Below are positions 24,889-34,001 of a DNA stretch of 64,000 nucleotides, in pieces. Under the pieces are notes generated by a model, which had not been told where the DNA came from, did not search any database, and saw only the letters and a list, made by a program, of their open reading frames with translations. Every line of letters begins with the position of its first letter. Positions within the stretch are counted from its first letter, which is position 1. The position numbers and the translations under genes are program-made. This DNA comes from Pontibacterium sinense (GTDB taxonomy: Bacteria > Pseudomonadota > Gammaproteobacteria > Pseudomonadales > Balneatricaceae): assembly GCF_015209595.1 (NCBI RefSeq), contig NZ_JADEYS010000006.1:124001-188000 (forward strand), in the 5' to 3' direction.

Positions 24889-26100
24889 ATGATTTACGAT
24901 TACCTGATTATTGGCGGCGGCATCGTCGGCGTTTCAACGGCATGGCAGCTGAAGCAGCGTCACCCGGAAAAAAGCGTGTTACTGGTTGAGAAGGAATCGG
25001 TATATGCCAAGCATCAGACTGGTCATAACAGCGGGGTGATCCACGCCGGTGTGTATTACGCGCCGGGCAGTTTGAAAGCGCAGTTTTGTAAGGAAGGCGT
25101 TGCTGCGACGATCCAGTTTTGTGAAGAAAACGGGATCGCTTACGAGCAGTGCGGTAAGTTGCTGGTGGCGACTAATGCGCTTGAGCATGAACGTATGCTG
25201 GCCCTCTACGAGCGCTGCCATACGAACGGAATCAACGTTGAGCTGTTGACCCAGAAACAGCTCAATGAAGTGGAACCGGATATTGTTGGCACCGGGGCTA
25301 TCTTGGTGAAAGACACCGGTATTGTGGATTACCAGAAGGTGACCACGGCGATGGCGGGGTGCTTTGAACAGTTAGGTGGCGAAACCCGTCTGAATACCAA
25401 GGTTGTCGGATTATCGGAATCATCTGATGTTGTCAGTGTTGATGTGGAACGAGCGGGACAAAAGGAACAGGTCCAGTGTCGTTTCCTGATTACCTGCTCG
25501 GGGCTGATGGCGGATCGTACGACTAAGATGCTGGGCATCGAAACCGACTTTCAAATCGTGCCGTTTCGAGGCGAATACTACCGTCTTGGACCTGAGCACA
25601 ACCAGATTGTAAAACACCTGATTTACCCGATTCCTGATCCTGAACTGCCGTTTCTGGGTGTGCACCTGACCCGCATGATTGATGGCACTGTGACGGTGGG
25701 ACCAAACGCGGTGCAGGGCTGGAAGCGTGAAGGTTACGGCCGGATCAATATCAGTCTGCGTGATGTGATGGACATGGTGGGCTTCTCTGGATTCTGGAAA
25801 GTACTGAAAGCTAACTTCAAGGTTGGGTTGGTCGAAACGTGGAATTCGTGGTGGAAGCCGGGTTATCTGAAAACAGTGCAGAAGTACTGCCCGAAACTGA
25901 AACTGGGTGATCTGCAGCCATATCCAGCGGGTATTCGTGCACAGGCCGTCATGAAGGATGGCTCACTGGTGCATGATTTCCTGTTTGCCGAGAGCCCACG
26001 TAGCTTACACGTGTGTAATGCACCGTCACCTGCGGCGACCTCATCGATTCCGATTGGGGGTTATATCTGCGATAAACTTGCCGAAAAGCAGGTTAACTAA
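24889..26100 (+). CDS. lhgO: L-2-hydroxyglutarate dehydrogenase/oxidase LhgO
   Basis: A 403-residue FAD-dependent, membrane-associated DAO-family enzyme that oxidises L-2-hydroxyglutarate to 2-oxoglutarate and reduces the quinone pool. FAD motif LIIGGGIVGVSTAW lies at the N-terminus. KHQTGHNSGVIHAGVYYAPG and the C-terminal PYPAGIRAQAVMKDGSLVHD are typical of L2HGDH. ATG 24889 (MIYDYLIIGGG) is preferred to 24874 because GTGAG precedes it and E. coli LhgO begins the same way. It works directly after CsiD, regenerating the 2-oxoglutarate that CsiD uses. A terminator follows. Confidence 0.94.
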   Translation: MIYDYLIIGGGIVGVSTAWQLKQRHPEKSVLLVEKESVYAKHQTGHNSGVIHAGVYYAPGSLKAQFCKEGVAATIQFCEENGIAYEQCGKLLVATNALEHERMLALYERCHTNGINVELLTQKQLNEVEPDIVGTGAILVKDTGIVDYQKVTTAMAGCFEQLGGETRLNTKVVGLSESSDVVSVDVERAGQKEQVQCRFLITCSGLMADRTTKMLGIETDFQIVPFRGEYYRLGPEHNQIVKHLIYPIPDPELPFLGVHLTRMIDGTVTVGPNAVQGWKREGYGRINISLRDVMDMVGFSGFWKVLKANFKVGLVETWNSWWKPGYLKTVQKYCPKLKLGDLQPYPAGIRAQAVMKDGSLVHDFLFAESPRSLHVCNAPSPAATSSIPIGGYICDKLAEKQVN

Positions 26101-26147
26101 CGGCCCTCACCCTTCAGCCCGTCGTCATCATGGCGCGGGCGAGGCTC

Positions 26148-26185
26148 TAACCTGATTCTCCGATGGGTGAACCAGGTTATTTTTC
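26148..26185 (+). terminator. rho-independent terminator after lhgO
   Basis: TAACCTG (26148-26154) pairs with CAGGTTA (26173-26179), followed by TTTTTC. It closes the csiD-lhgO unit. Confidence 0.65.
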
Positions 26186-26195
26186 GCAATATATT

Positions 26196-27167
26196 TTATC
26201 GTTTTCTTGTGAACGGTAGTGCAGACCAGCACTCTTGAAACGGCCGCAGATACAGCGTTTTTAGCGTTTGCTCATCCACATCTATCTTATCTGAAACACC
26301 AAACCGCAGCTTAGTCTTGGGTTCTGATAGATGGAGGCTGCCACCGATCCAATCCCAGATAGCCAATACCGCACCAAAGTTCTTATCAAAGTGCCGGACA
26401 CGCGTGGAATGGTGGATCTGGTGTTGTGCGGGTGAGATCAGAATGCGTTCGAGCCACCTCCAATAGTGAATTGCGATGTGAGAATGGCGCAGGTTAGAGC
26501 CTGTGACATTAAAAATGAAGACCGCAAAGTTCACGCCCAACACAGTTATAAGGTCGACCTGATCGCCGAAGTAGAACAGGAATACGCCAATACTGACAGC
26601 CTGAACCAGAATGCTTCGCAGTGTAAATAGCAGACCTTCAATCGGATGGGTGCGTAGCACGGTAAATGGTGTCATCGTACGAGCGGAGTGATGCACTTTG
26701 TGAAATGCCCATAGAAACGGCCAGCGGTGCATCAGCATGTGCAGGAAGTAGCGGGCAAAGTCGTCCAGCACGAAAAGAAATAGTGTAAAGAAAATTGGGA
26801 CAGCCCAATCAGGCAGCAGACTGCCAGGCAGGGGGCGGGAACCAGTCAGTTCGTAGAGCTGTTGAAAAATGACCGTCGCCAGCGCCATTTTTGTGATCAG
26901 CAGCGGGACGATGGCGAGTAAGATCGCTTTGTTGATCAGCAGCAGTTGATAGTCCGCTTTCGCAGAGGTGGACCACCAGATACGCGGTGAAAACAGGCGT
27001 TTGACGATTGTTGATGCGCGGTTTTTTTCACGCAATTTCAGCCACAGACTTGCGATGATCAATGCCAGCAAGATATAACCGAGAAATACCCGTTTTCGTG
27101 GGTTTAATACGGTTTCATAGACACTGGTATACAGGTCGGAGAGGTAGTCAGTAAATACTATTTCCAT
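26196..27167 (-). CDS. fatty acid hydroxylase / sterol desaturase superfamily protein
   Basis: A 323-residue integral membrane di-iron enzyme. About four to six hydrophobic segments are seen (for example 28-45, 80-105, 122-142, 200-235). The histidine boxes are HMLMH, HKVHH and HQIHH, in the usual order, plus a final HFDKN. Family members hydroxylate or desaturate lipids, ether lipids or carotenoids; the substrate here cannot be told. It lies downstream of a terminator, so it likely has its own promoter. It is convergent with lhgO, with no obvious link to glutarate use. Confidence 0.88.
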   Translation of the reverse strand: MEIVFTDYLSDLYTSVYETVLNPRKRVFLGYILLALIIASLWLKLREKNRASTIVKRLFSPRIWWSTSAKADYQLLLINKAILLAIVPLLITKMALATVIFQQLYELTGSRPLPGSLLPDWAVPIFFTLFLFVLDDFARYFLHMLMHRWPFLWAFHKVHHSARTMTPFTVLRTHPIEGLLFTLRSILVQAVSIGVFLFYFGDQVDLITVLGVNFAVFIFNVTGSNLRHSHIAIHYWRWLERILISPAQHQIHHSTRVRHFDKNFGAVLAIWDWIGGSLHLSEPKTKLRFGVSDKIDVDEQTLKTLYLRPFQECWSALPFTRKR

Positions 27168-27191
27168 CAGCGGAATGATACCTGTTAATAC

Positions 27192-27238
27192 AAAAAACCA
27201 GCTATACCGATCTAATACTTATTCCGGTACAGCTGGTT
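27192..27238 (-). terminator. rho-independent terminator after the DUF4856 gene
   Basis: On the (-) strand AACCAGCTGTACCG pairs with CGGTATAGCTGGTT (one G-U or mismatch) and is followed by a TTTTT run. It ends the transcript of the gene at 27286-28701 and separates it from the hydroxylase gene. Confidence 0.8.
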
Positions 27239-27285
27239 CTGTCAGACATCCATTTCCGCCAGCGCGGAACTTACGTCAGTCTTGA

Positions 27286-28701
27286 TTAGTCGTTTTCTGC
27301 TTCAGCAGCCTGCTCGCCCAGCTTCTTGATCAGGTCGCCCATGCTTGCCAGTACGTCTTTGCTACGCGCTTCGACGCCAAACTCGTCAACCATCAGCTGC
27401 TGAACTTTCAGCATCTGCAACATGTATTCGTCCAGAGTCACAGTGCTGCTCTGTACGTAGTTGCCGTCAGCATCGATACCGGTTACCTGAGTGTTACCCA
27501 GCAGGACTGGGCCGAATCCGATTAAGCGGTTCAGCTGTACACCCGTTGCACCCAGATCTTTACCGCTTACCTGCAGGGCCATAGCGAAACCTTTCAGTTC
27601 ACCCCAGTGCTTAGCGTAGCCACGCAGAATTTTGCTAACGTCTTCTTTAGCATCCAGTGCCGCGTTCAGCTTCTCGATATCTTTGTAGGTGGAGCCTGCG
27701 TATTTGAAGACGGCTTCTGCAATGACTTTTTCCCAGTTTTCAGCAATCGTTGCTGCGTAAGCTTTCAACTGGGTGCGTTCTGCATCGCTCAGGGCTTCGC
27801 CGTTAGCATCGGTGATCAGCTGGCGGCCATCGATGAATGCTTTAGTGATGGTGTGCAGGTAGTTAGTCTTGCCACTTTTGTCGGTTGCCGCAGCGTAGTA
27901 GCCGTGTGCAAACAGCATCTCGTTGTACAGGCTGACTTTGCCATCTTTGTTAGCATCAGCCAGTGTCAGGCCACCTTCTTTGCCTTTAGCAACGGTGTAA
28001 GCCTGCTTTGGCGTCAGAGACAGTGTGTTTGCAGGAACACCAAAGTAACCGAAGGCTTCATCCCAAACATGCTCTTTACCTGTGTAAGCTTTACCTGCTT
28101 TGTACGGTTTGTTGTTTGGTTTAGTGTCAGCTTCTAGCTTCTCGTCCAGGTAGTTGTCGACCGCCTGGTTGTAGAAAACAGCACCCATGGTGAACTTGGA
28201 GATCAGCTGTGCGTAGTCCAGGCCGTTTACTTTGTCATAACCTTTGTTCGCAGAAGAAGCTTTATCGATCATGAAGGCCAGTACTTCTGCGCCCGTCATG
28301 TTGCCAGGCCAGGACGTCACTGCGCCTTTGTACGCCTTACCAGCCAGGTTTTTCTTCTTGGACAGGTCATCAACCTTGGTTTCAGCGATGACAAAGTCGC
28401 CTTTGGTTTTCGGAGAGATAATGTCACGACCCGCATCTTTGCCTTCGTAGTAAGCCATCATCTTCGCTTTCAGCTCAGCGTTTGGTTCTCCGTTACCCTG
28501 TCCGGCCAACTTTTTCAGTGAGGTATGCAGAACCTGGCGGGCGATCTGGCCAGTGTAGGATACAGAATGTTCAGCGTCGCCTTTGTAATCCTTAACGGTG
28601 ACTGGGAAATCGGCATAGGCTTTTTCATCTGCCTGCGCAGTCATACCAAAAGACGCGACAGACGCGAGCGCTACAGCAGATACGATTTTCTTCAGTTTCA
28701 C
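27286..28701 (-). CDS. periplasmic DUF4856-family (imelysin-related) protein
   Basis: A 471-residue exported protein. The start is most likely GTG 28701 (AAGG nine bases upstream), giving MKLKKIVSAVALASVASFG, a typical Sec signal peptide ending at TAQA (about residue 24). An in-frame TTG at 28710 is less likely. Family-like features: MTGAEVLAFMIDKA (about 135-148) and HVWDEAFGYFGVP (211-223). An EF-hand/dockerin-like loop with Asp249, Asn251, Asp253 and Gly254 may bind calcium, although loop position 12 is Asn. Related imelysin-type periplasmic proteins take part in iron uptake. Two Fur-box-like sequences 115-157 nt upstream agree with that. The biochemical role is unknown. Confidence 0.75.
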   Translation of the reverse strand: MKLKKIVSAVALASVASFGMTAQADEKAYADFPVTVKDYKGDAEHSVSYTGQIARQVLHTSLKKLAGQGNGEPNAELKAKMMAYYEGKDAGRDIISPKTKGDFVIAETKVDDLSKKKNLAGKAYKGAVTSWPGNMTGAEVLAFMIDKASSANKGYDKVNGLDYAQLISKFTMGAVFYNQAVDNYLDEKLEADTKPNNKPYKAGKAYTGKEHVWDEAFGYFGVPANTLSLTPKQAYTVAKGKEGGLTLADANKDGKVSLYNEMLFAHGYYAAATDKSGKTNYLHTITKAFIDGRQLITDANGEALSDAERTQLKAYAATIAENWEKVIAEAVFKYAGSTYKDIEKLNAALDAKEDVSKILRGYAKHWGELKGFAMALQVSGKDLGATGVQLNRLIGFGPVLLGNTQVTGIDADGNYVQSSTVTLDEYMLQMLKVQQLMVDEFGVEARSKDVLASMGDLIKKLGEQAAEAEND

Positions 28702-28814
28702 GGTACACAACCTTAATCGAAAGTAGATTGATGATAGGTGCTGTCAGGGGTAACTGGACAACACAACTACAAAATTTGATGGCTAAGGTAGCACAAGGGT
28801 GTTGCGAATACTAC

Positions 28815-28858
28815 TGAGAATTGTTCCCATTCGTCATTTGAGAATGATCATCATGCGT
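28815..28858 (-). promoter_or_regulatory. tandem Fur-box-like sites
   Basis: Site 1, TGAGAATTGTTCCCATT (28815-28831), is an imperfect palindrome GAGAA-N3-TTCCC. Site 2, GAGAATGATCATCATGCG (28840-28857), has a perfect core ATGATCAT and matches about 13 of 19 positions of the classical Fur consensus by eye. Both lie upstream of a periplasmic protein of an iron-linked family. Confidence 0.5.
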
Positions 28859-28990
28859 ATCGCATTGCTTTGGATCAACAAATGGCGAGGTTCTTTTTGT
28901 TTGTGCAGTGTTTTTTTTTTAGTGAGAGTTGTTCGATTGGAAAGAGGGTCAGATTGCGGTGAGCGAATTGCGGATAATATCAGGGATGGT

Positions 28991-29021
28991 TGAGCATGCT
29001 TTCGATGTGAAAGCATGCTCA
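28991..29021. terminator. 13-bp perfect hairpin downstream of dctP
   Basis: TGAGCATGCTTTC (28991-29003) pairs perfectly with GAAAGCATGCTCA (29009-29021) over a 5-nt loop. It lies 28 nt beyond the dctP stop. No U-tract follows on the (-) strand, so it may act as an mRNA 3' stabiliser as well as a terminator. Confidence 0.6.
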
Positions 29022-29048
29022 AAACGGGGGATTCAAGGTTTTTAGGGT

Positions 29049-30053
29049 TTAAATTTCATCACGCCCCAGTGAACGCAGCAGTTCATTAACTTTCTCTTTC
29101 CCGCCAACGGATTCGTAGAATTTAGGCCACACAGCTTGTTGAGCACGTTTCGCCCATTCATCTTCGTCCTGCAGCGTGTCAATCTGCATGCCGTATTTGC
29201 TGACCAGCTCTTTCTTGATGGTCGCTTCCTGATCTTTTAACCACTGCAGGCTGTAAGCTGTTGCTTCCGTACCGGCTGCCAGAATTGCTTTCTGAGTGGC
29301 CTCGTTCTGATCCTGGAACAGGGATTCAGAAATAATCAGGGGTTCCAGCAGAAACAGGTAGTGCAGGTCGGTGATGTACTTCTGTACTTCACCAAACTTC
29401 ATTGCGTAGATCGTGGTGTATGGTGTGTCCTGACCATCAACAACGCCCTGTTGCAGAGCAGTAAAGGTCTCAGACCAAGCCATCGGCGTTGGATTGTTGC
29501 CCCAGGACTTGTAGGTATCGATCATGATTTCGTTTTTAGGGACGCGGACAATAACGCCATCCAGGTCTGACAGCTTTTGGATAGGGCGTTTGGAGTTACT
29601 TAGTACGCGGAAACCTGAATAGGTCCAGCCCACGATACGTACACCGGAATCACGAACGGTGTTCTTGATGAGTTGCTTACCTACATCACCTTCCGCTGTT
29701 TTTTGAGCCTGATCCAGATTTTCGAAGATGTATGGCAGAGAAAGAATGCCAAGCGTCGGAGAGAACGGCGCGAGATTGTTACTGGCCAGAATAGAAAAGT
29801 CGAGGGTGCCGATCGCCGCATCGTTTACGGTATCTTGCTCGGAACCCAATTGGCCGTTCAGGAAAAGCTTGGCTGAGTGTTTACCTGCGGTGTTTTTCTC
29901 GAGTGCTTCGATGAATTTTAGACCCAGTGCTTCTTGTGCACTACCGCCACCGTCACCGACTGCGATATTCCAGTTTGCTGCCAGGGTGCTGGCAGAAAAA
30001 ACCAGACCTGCCGTCAGGGAAAGTACCTGTGGCAGTTTTGAAGTGATTTTCAT
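29049..30053 (-). CDS. TRAP transporter substrate-binding protein DctP
   Basis: A 334-residue periplasmic binding protein of the DctP family. ATG 30053 is chosen: GGGAG lies six bases upstream and the product starts MKITSKLPQVLSLTAG, a signal peptide with cleavage after about residue 26. An upstream in-frame start at 30101 adds a non-signal-like extension. Family features include VRVPKNEIMIDTYKSWG and GVVDGQDTPYTTIYAMK, with the ligand-anchoring Arg in the former. DctP proteins normally work with DctQ and DctM membrane proteins, but neither is found on either side. It may serve a TRAP permease encoded elsewhere or act as a sensor. The ligand is probably a carboxylate, by family. Confidence 0.88.
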   Translation of the reverse strand: MKITSKLPQVLSLTAGLVFSASTLAANWNIAVGDGGGSAQEALGLKFIEALEKNTAGKHSAKLFLNGQLGSEQDTVNDAAIGTLDFSILASNNLAPFSPTLGILSLPYIFENLDQAQKTAEGDVGKQLIKNTVRDSGVRIVGWTYSGFRVLSNSKRPIQKLSDLDGVIVRVPKNEIMIDTYKSWGNNPTPMAWSETFTALQQGVVDGQDTPYTTIYAMKFGEVQKYITDLHYLFLLEPLIISESLFQDQNEATQKAILAAGTEATAYSLQWLKDQEATIKKELVSKYGMQIDTLQDEDEWAKRAQQAVWPKFYESVGGKEKVNELLRSLGRDEI

Positions 30054-30549
30054 TTTGAACTCCCGTTTATTGATCATATTTAACAGCGTGTGAATCAGCA
30101 AAGCAGGCGCTTTTTATTTTTATTTTTTCGTGGCGGTGTTCACGTCACTCGCCTGCTTTGGCTGGTTGACGGTTTACATATTTACCGCTGCATAATTGCA
30201 TTTTTAGGGCCAGTCTTTTTACTCCGCTTGGGCCAGAAGGTTATGCTTTTATATAGTGCAAACTTATTGAAAAATAAAGATTAATGTCTGTTTGTGGTGC
30301 AGGATCATGAGCGTTTTTGACTGTGTCTGGTGCGGATTTTTGGGTCGTGCTTCAATTGGGGGCGACGGGTATTTCTGATCTCGTGATGTGCGAAAGGAGG
30401 TCTCCCGGGACGCATCTAGGTCTGATCGCTTCGGCTATGCTTTTCTGAGATGAAATAGTTTGAACTAATTCTATGAATAACTGTTCAAAAATCGATGAAG
30501 TTGCATGAATCTCGCGATAACAATACTAAGTAAAGGCTGGGAACGGACA
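30054..30549. other. divergent intergenic region, 496 nt
   Basis: Separates dctP (-) from the SUMF1-like gene (+). It contains the 11-bp inverted repeat in the dctP leader (30099-30160) and a purine-rich GAAAGGAGGTCTCCCGGG segment near 30392 that is not followed by a good ORF. No tRNA or known riboswitch was recognised. Confidence 0.35.
30099..30160 (-). repeat. 11-bp perfect inverted repeat in dctP leader
   Basis: CAAAGCAGGCG (30099-30109) and CGCCTGCTTTG (30150-30160) are exact complements around a 40-nt loop that is A-rich on the dctP sense strand. It begins about 46 nt upstream of the dctP start. It could fold in the mRNA leader or mark a protein-binding pair. Confidence 0.45.
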
Positions 30550-31371
30550 ATGGAACTGAAAAACAGGGTGGCAGGTATTTCCTTAGGAGTATTGATCATG
30601 GGTATCAGTACAGTGACTCAGGCAGCTGACGATGTTGTCACGATCCCGGCAGGTGAATTTAAGATGGGCTGTTCGGTTAATGATTCAGACTGTGAAAATG
30701 ATGAAGGTCCCGAAGGTGGCGTAACTGTGAGCGTGCCTGCATTTAAGATTGATCGTCATGAGGTATCGGTCGCGGAATATGAAGCCTGTATCGCGGCAGG
30801 TAAGTGTGAGCGCCCAAAGGATCATCAGCGTAATAAGTACTGTAACGTGGGAGCAGAGGGGCGGGAGGAGCACCCTGTTAACTGTGTTGACTGGCAAGAG
30901 GCACTAGACTACTGCCAATGGAAAGGTGGCCGCTTACCCTACGAGGCGGAATGGGAAAAAGCGGCACGCGCGGGCACCAGTTCCCGTTATCCATGGGGTG
31001 AACAGGCAACCTGCAAACATGCCATTTTGGATGATGGTGTCACGATGGGAGCTATTCCCAATGAGCCGGACGGTTGTGGTGAAGATCGTACCTGGCCACG
31101 GGGCAGTCATCAGGCCAATGCCTTTGGTTTGCATGATATGCACGGTAATGCCGGTGAGTGGATGATGAACTGGTATGACCGTCATGGTATCAGTCGTTAT
31201 GCGGAGGGAGATCTGACGGGGCCTGAAGAGGGGCGACAGCGTTTAGTTCGCGGAGGCTCGTGGGATGAAAACCGACCGAATCTGCGTAGTTCCTTCCGCA
31301 ACGTGAAGCCGCCTATCAGCGGTCGTTCGATCTACGGTTCGATCGGTTTTCGTTGTGCCTACGATCAATAA
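30550..31371 (+). CDS. secreted SUMF1/formylglycine-generating-enzyme-like protein
   Basis: A 273-residue protein with a signal peptide (MELKNRVAGISLGVLIMGIS, ending TQAA) and an FGE-sulfatase domain: TIPAGEFKMGC, GRLPYEAEWEKAARAG, NAFGLHDMHGNAGEW, LVRGGSWDE and GSIGFRC. ATG 30550 is preferred to 30505 because it gives a clean signal peptide and has CGGA upstream. True FGE uses a Cys pair in the segment between RGGSW and GFRC; here that stretch has no cysteine. It is therefore probably not a sulfatase-activating oxidase. Many other cysteines (CSVNDSDC, CIAAGKC and others) suggest disulfides in the periplasm. The function is open. Confidence 0.8.
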   Translation: MELKNRVAGISLGVLIMGISTVTQAADDVVTIPAGEFKMGCSVNDSDCENDEGPEGGVTVSVPAFKIDRHEVSVAEYEACIAAGKCERPKDHQRNKYCNVGAEGREEHPVNCVDWQEALDYCQWKGGRLPYEAEWEKAARAGTSSRYPWGEQATCKHAILDDGVTMGAIPNEPDGCGEDRTWPRGSHQANAFGLHDMHGNAGEWMMNWYDRHGISRYAEGDLTGPEEGRQRLVRGGSWDENRPNLRSSFRNVKPPISGRSIYGSIGFRCAYDQ

Positions 31372-31381
31372 GCTCTTATGA

Positions 31382-32977
31382 TTATGCCCGGAACGCAGCG
31401 TCCAGCAGCGTCCGGGTGTACTCGTTTTGTGGATTGCTGAAGATGGCTTTTGCATCTCCGCTCTCCATCACATCCCCGTGCTGCATCACCAGCAACTTAT
31501 GGCTCAGCGCTTTAACGACCGCCAAATCGTGACTGATAAATATGTAGCTCAGGTTGTACTTGGTCTGAAGGTTACGCAGCAGCTCCACAATCTGTTTCTG
31601 AACGGTACGGTCCAGTGCTGAAGTAGGCTCGTCGAGAATAATCAGTTCCGGTTTCAGTACCAGTGCCCGGGCAATACAGATGCGCTGGCGTTGGCCGCCG
31701 GAAAACTCATGGGGATAACGGTGGCGTGTATCCGGGTCCAGCCCGACCTCGTTCATCACGTCGATAATCATCTGGTCCCGCTCAGATGCGAGACCAATAT
31801 TATGGACAGCCAATCCTTCCGCGATACATTCTGATACTGACATTCTTGGGCTCAGGCTGCCGAACGGATCTTGAAAGACCACCTGCATACGCCTGCGCAG
31901 GGGTTTCACCTGCTTCTGATTCATCTTCGAGATGTTGATGCCGTCAAAATGAATGCCGCCTTCACTGCCCAGCAGCCGAAGCAATGCCAGTCCCAGTGTT
32001 GTTTTGCCGGAGCCGGACTCACCGACAATGCCCAGTGTTTCTCCCTGCTTCACTTCAATGGAGATTTCGTTAACGGCTTTTACATGATCAACGGTGCGTT
32101 TAAAGAATCCCTGTTTGATCGGAAACCAGATCTTCAGTTTGTCTGTGCTGATCAGTGTATCGAGATGCGCGGGAAGGGGCGCTGGATCACCGCTTGGCTC
32201 TGCTGCTAACAGAGCGCGGGTATAGTCATGCTTTGGTGCCGCAAAGAGCGCCTGGCAGTCACTGCTCTCTACCAGTTCTCCCTGATACATGACACACACA
32301 TCATGCGCGTAGCGGCGCACGATATTCAGGTCGTGGGTAATCAGCAGAATGGCCATGCCCAGTTTTTGCTGCAGTTCCTGCAGCAGTAGCAGAATCTGTT
32401 CCTGGATCGTGACATCCAGCGCGGTGGTTGGCTCATCTGCGATGAGCAGCTCCGGATCGTTTGCCAGTGCCATCGCGATCATGACGCGCTGACGTTGGCC
32501 GCCAGACAGTTCGTGAGGATAACTTTTAAGCCGATTCACCGGATCTGGAATACCCACCAGATCCAGCAGTTCGATAATCCGTTCACGTACTTGATTGGCT
32601 GTATTGGCTTTGTGCAGCAGTAAAACTTCGCCGATCTGTTTTTCCACGGTATGCAGAGGATTCAGTGAAGTCATCGGTTCCTGAAAAATGATACCGATAC
32701 GGTTGCCGCGAAGGGTTCGCATTTCACCCTCATTTAGCTGTATCAGGTCCTGACCTTGATACATTATTTCGCCACTCGGATGGCTGGCTTTGGGGTAAGG
32801 CAGTAAGCGCATAATAGACAGTGCGCTGACGGACTTTCCTGAGCCTGATTCACCAACCAGTGCCAGTGTTTTACCTTTCGGGATATCGAAGCTGACATTC
32901 TTGACCGCATTCACTTCATCGCCATTTTGGCCGAAGTTTACGGACAGATTTTTTACGCTGACCAGATTATCGCTCAT
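31382..32977 (-). CDS. yejF: peptide ABC transporter duplicated ATPase YejF
   Basis: A 531-residue protein with two complete ABC ATPase halves. Each has Walker [10 protein letters not shown] (N-half near 40, C-half near 320), the signature LSGGQRQR or FSGGQRQR, and a Walker B aspartate-glutamate ([20 protein letters not shown]). It energises import through YejBE of peptides or similar substrates bound by YejA. The gap to yejE is 2 nt, so all four genes form one operon, transcribed yejA-B-E-F. Length equals that expected for YejF (529 in E. coli). Confidence 0.94.
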   Translation of the reverse strand: MSDNLVSVKNLSVNFGQNGDEVNAVKNVSFDIPKGKTLALVGESGSGKSVSALSIMRLLPYPKASHPSGEIMYQGQDLIQLNEGEMRTLRGNRIGIIFQEPMTSLNPLHTVEKQIGEVLLLHKANTANQVRERIIELLDLVGIPDPVNRLKSYPHELSGGQRQRVMIAMALANDPELLIADEPTTALDVTIQEQILLLLQELQQKLGMAILLITHDLNIVRRYAHDVCVMYQGELVESSDCQALFAAPKHDYTRALLAAEPSGDPAPLPAHLDTLISTDKLKIWFPIKQGFFKRTVDHVKAVNEISIEVKQGETLGIVGESGSGKTTLGLALLRLLGSEGGIHFDGINISKMNQKQVKPLRRRMQVVFQDPFGSLSPRMSVSECIAEGLAVHNIGLASERDQMIIDVMNEVGLDPDTRHRYPHEFSGGQRQRICIARALVLKPELIILDEPTSALDRTVQKQIVELLRNLQTKYNLSYIFISHDLAVVKALSHKLLVMQHGDVMESGDAKAIFSNPQNEYTRTLLDAAFRA

Positions 32978-32979
32978 CG

Positions 32980-33999
32980 CTACACTTTCCTTGGATCAAA
33001 GGCATCACGTACCGCTTCTCCGATAAAGATCAGCAGGGTCAGCATGGTTGAAAGCACAACAAAGGCGGTGATGCCCAGCCAGGGTGCGTGGAGATTGGCT
33101 TTGCCCTGAGCTACAAGTTCACCCAGAGATGGCGAGCCGGGCGGTAGGCCAAACCCTAAGAAATCCAGAGCCGTTAATGTGACGAGCGAGCCATTAAAGA
33201 TAAATGGCATAAAGGTCAGGGTGGCGACCATGGCATTGGGCAATATATGGCGGAACATGATTAGGTTGTTGTCCAGACCGAGCGCACGTGCGGCACGCAC
33301 GTATTCAAGGTTACGGCCGCGTAGAAACTCAGCGCGTACCACGTCAACCAGACTCATCCAGGAAAACAACAACATGATGCCCAGCAGCCACCAGAAGTTA
33401 GGTTCAACAATACTGGCCAGAATGATCAACAGGAACAGGACCGGCAGGCCCGACCAGATTTCGATGAAGCGTTGAAAAAACAGGTCGATTTTGCCGCCAT
33501 AGAAACCTTGTACGGCTCCGGCAATCACACCAACTACGGAGCTGAGTAGGGTAAGCACCACGGCAAACAGAATCGAAATACGGAAGCCATAGATGACGCG
33601 GGCGAAGACATCTCGTGCCTGATCATCGGTGCCCAGCAGGTTCTCGGCACTGGGAGGTGAGGGCGCAGGGGCCGGGAGTTCATAGTTTATGGTGTTGTAG
33701 CTATAGCGGATGGGGGCCCAGATAATCCAGCCGTTCCCTTCCTGTTCTATTAACTCCTGAACGTAAGGGTCTTTGTAATCGGTCGGGCTTTCAAACTCGC
33801 CACCAAACACGGTTTCGGGATAATCGGTCAGTAACGGGTAGTAGATCTCATCTTTGTATTCCACCAATAGCGGTGAATCGTTGGCAATAAACTCCGCAAA
33901 TAAGCTGGCGAGAAACAGTGCAAGGAAGATCCACAGGGACCAGAAGCCACGCTTATTGGCGCGGAAGTTCTCCAGACGACGTTTATTCATCGGGCTCAT
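32980..33999 (-). CDS. yejE: peptide ABC transporter permease YejE
   Basis: A 339-residue inner-membrane permease with an N-terminal TM (WSLWIFLALFLASLFAEFIA), a long periplasmic loop (residues about 40-130) and the BPD_transp_1 core with the EAA-like segment AARALGLDNNLIMFRHILPN. The start is ATG 33999, with GGGAG eight bases upstream and 2 nt after the yejB stop; an in-frame TTG at 34005 overlapping yejB is less likely. It pairs with YejB. Confidence 0.93.
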   Translation of the reverse strand: MSPMNKRRLENFRANKRGFWSLWIFLALFLASLFAEFIANDSPLLVEYKDEIYYPLLTDYPETVFGGEFESPTDYKDPYVQELIEQEGNGWIIWAPIRYSYNTINYELPAPAPSPPSAENLLGTDDQARDVFARVIYGFRISILFAVVLTLLSSVVGVIAGAVQGFYGGKIDLFFQRFIEIWSGLPVLFLLIILASIVEPNFWWLLGIMLLFSWMSLVDVVRAEFLRGRNLEYVRAARALGLDNNLIMFRHILPNAMVATLTFMPFIFNGSLVTLTALDFLGFGLPPGSPSLGELVAQGKANLHAPWLGITAFVVLSTMLTLLIFIGEAVRDAFDPRKV

Positions 34000-34001
34000 A
34001 A

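Larger units (their letters stand above)
28702..29048. other. intergenic region, 347 nt, between DUF4856 and dctP genes
   Basis: Holds the upstream region of the DUF4856 gene, including Fur-like boxes (28815-28858), a T10 tract (28911-28920) and a strong hairpin (28991-29021) at the end of dctP. No coding potential is convincing. Confidence 0.5.

Noticed and set aside
30090-30284. 64-codon frame in the dctP upstream region
   Set aside because: It crosses the inverted repeat and T-rich loop and has a phenylalanine-rich low-complexity product.
30390-30410. Purine-rich GAAAGGAGGTC resembling a strong ribosome site
   Set aside because: No start codon and open frame follow at a suitable distance, so it is probably chance or part of an RNA structure.
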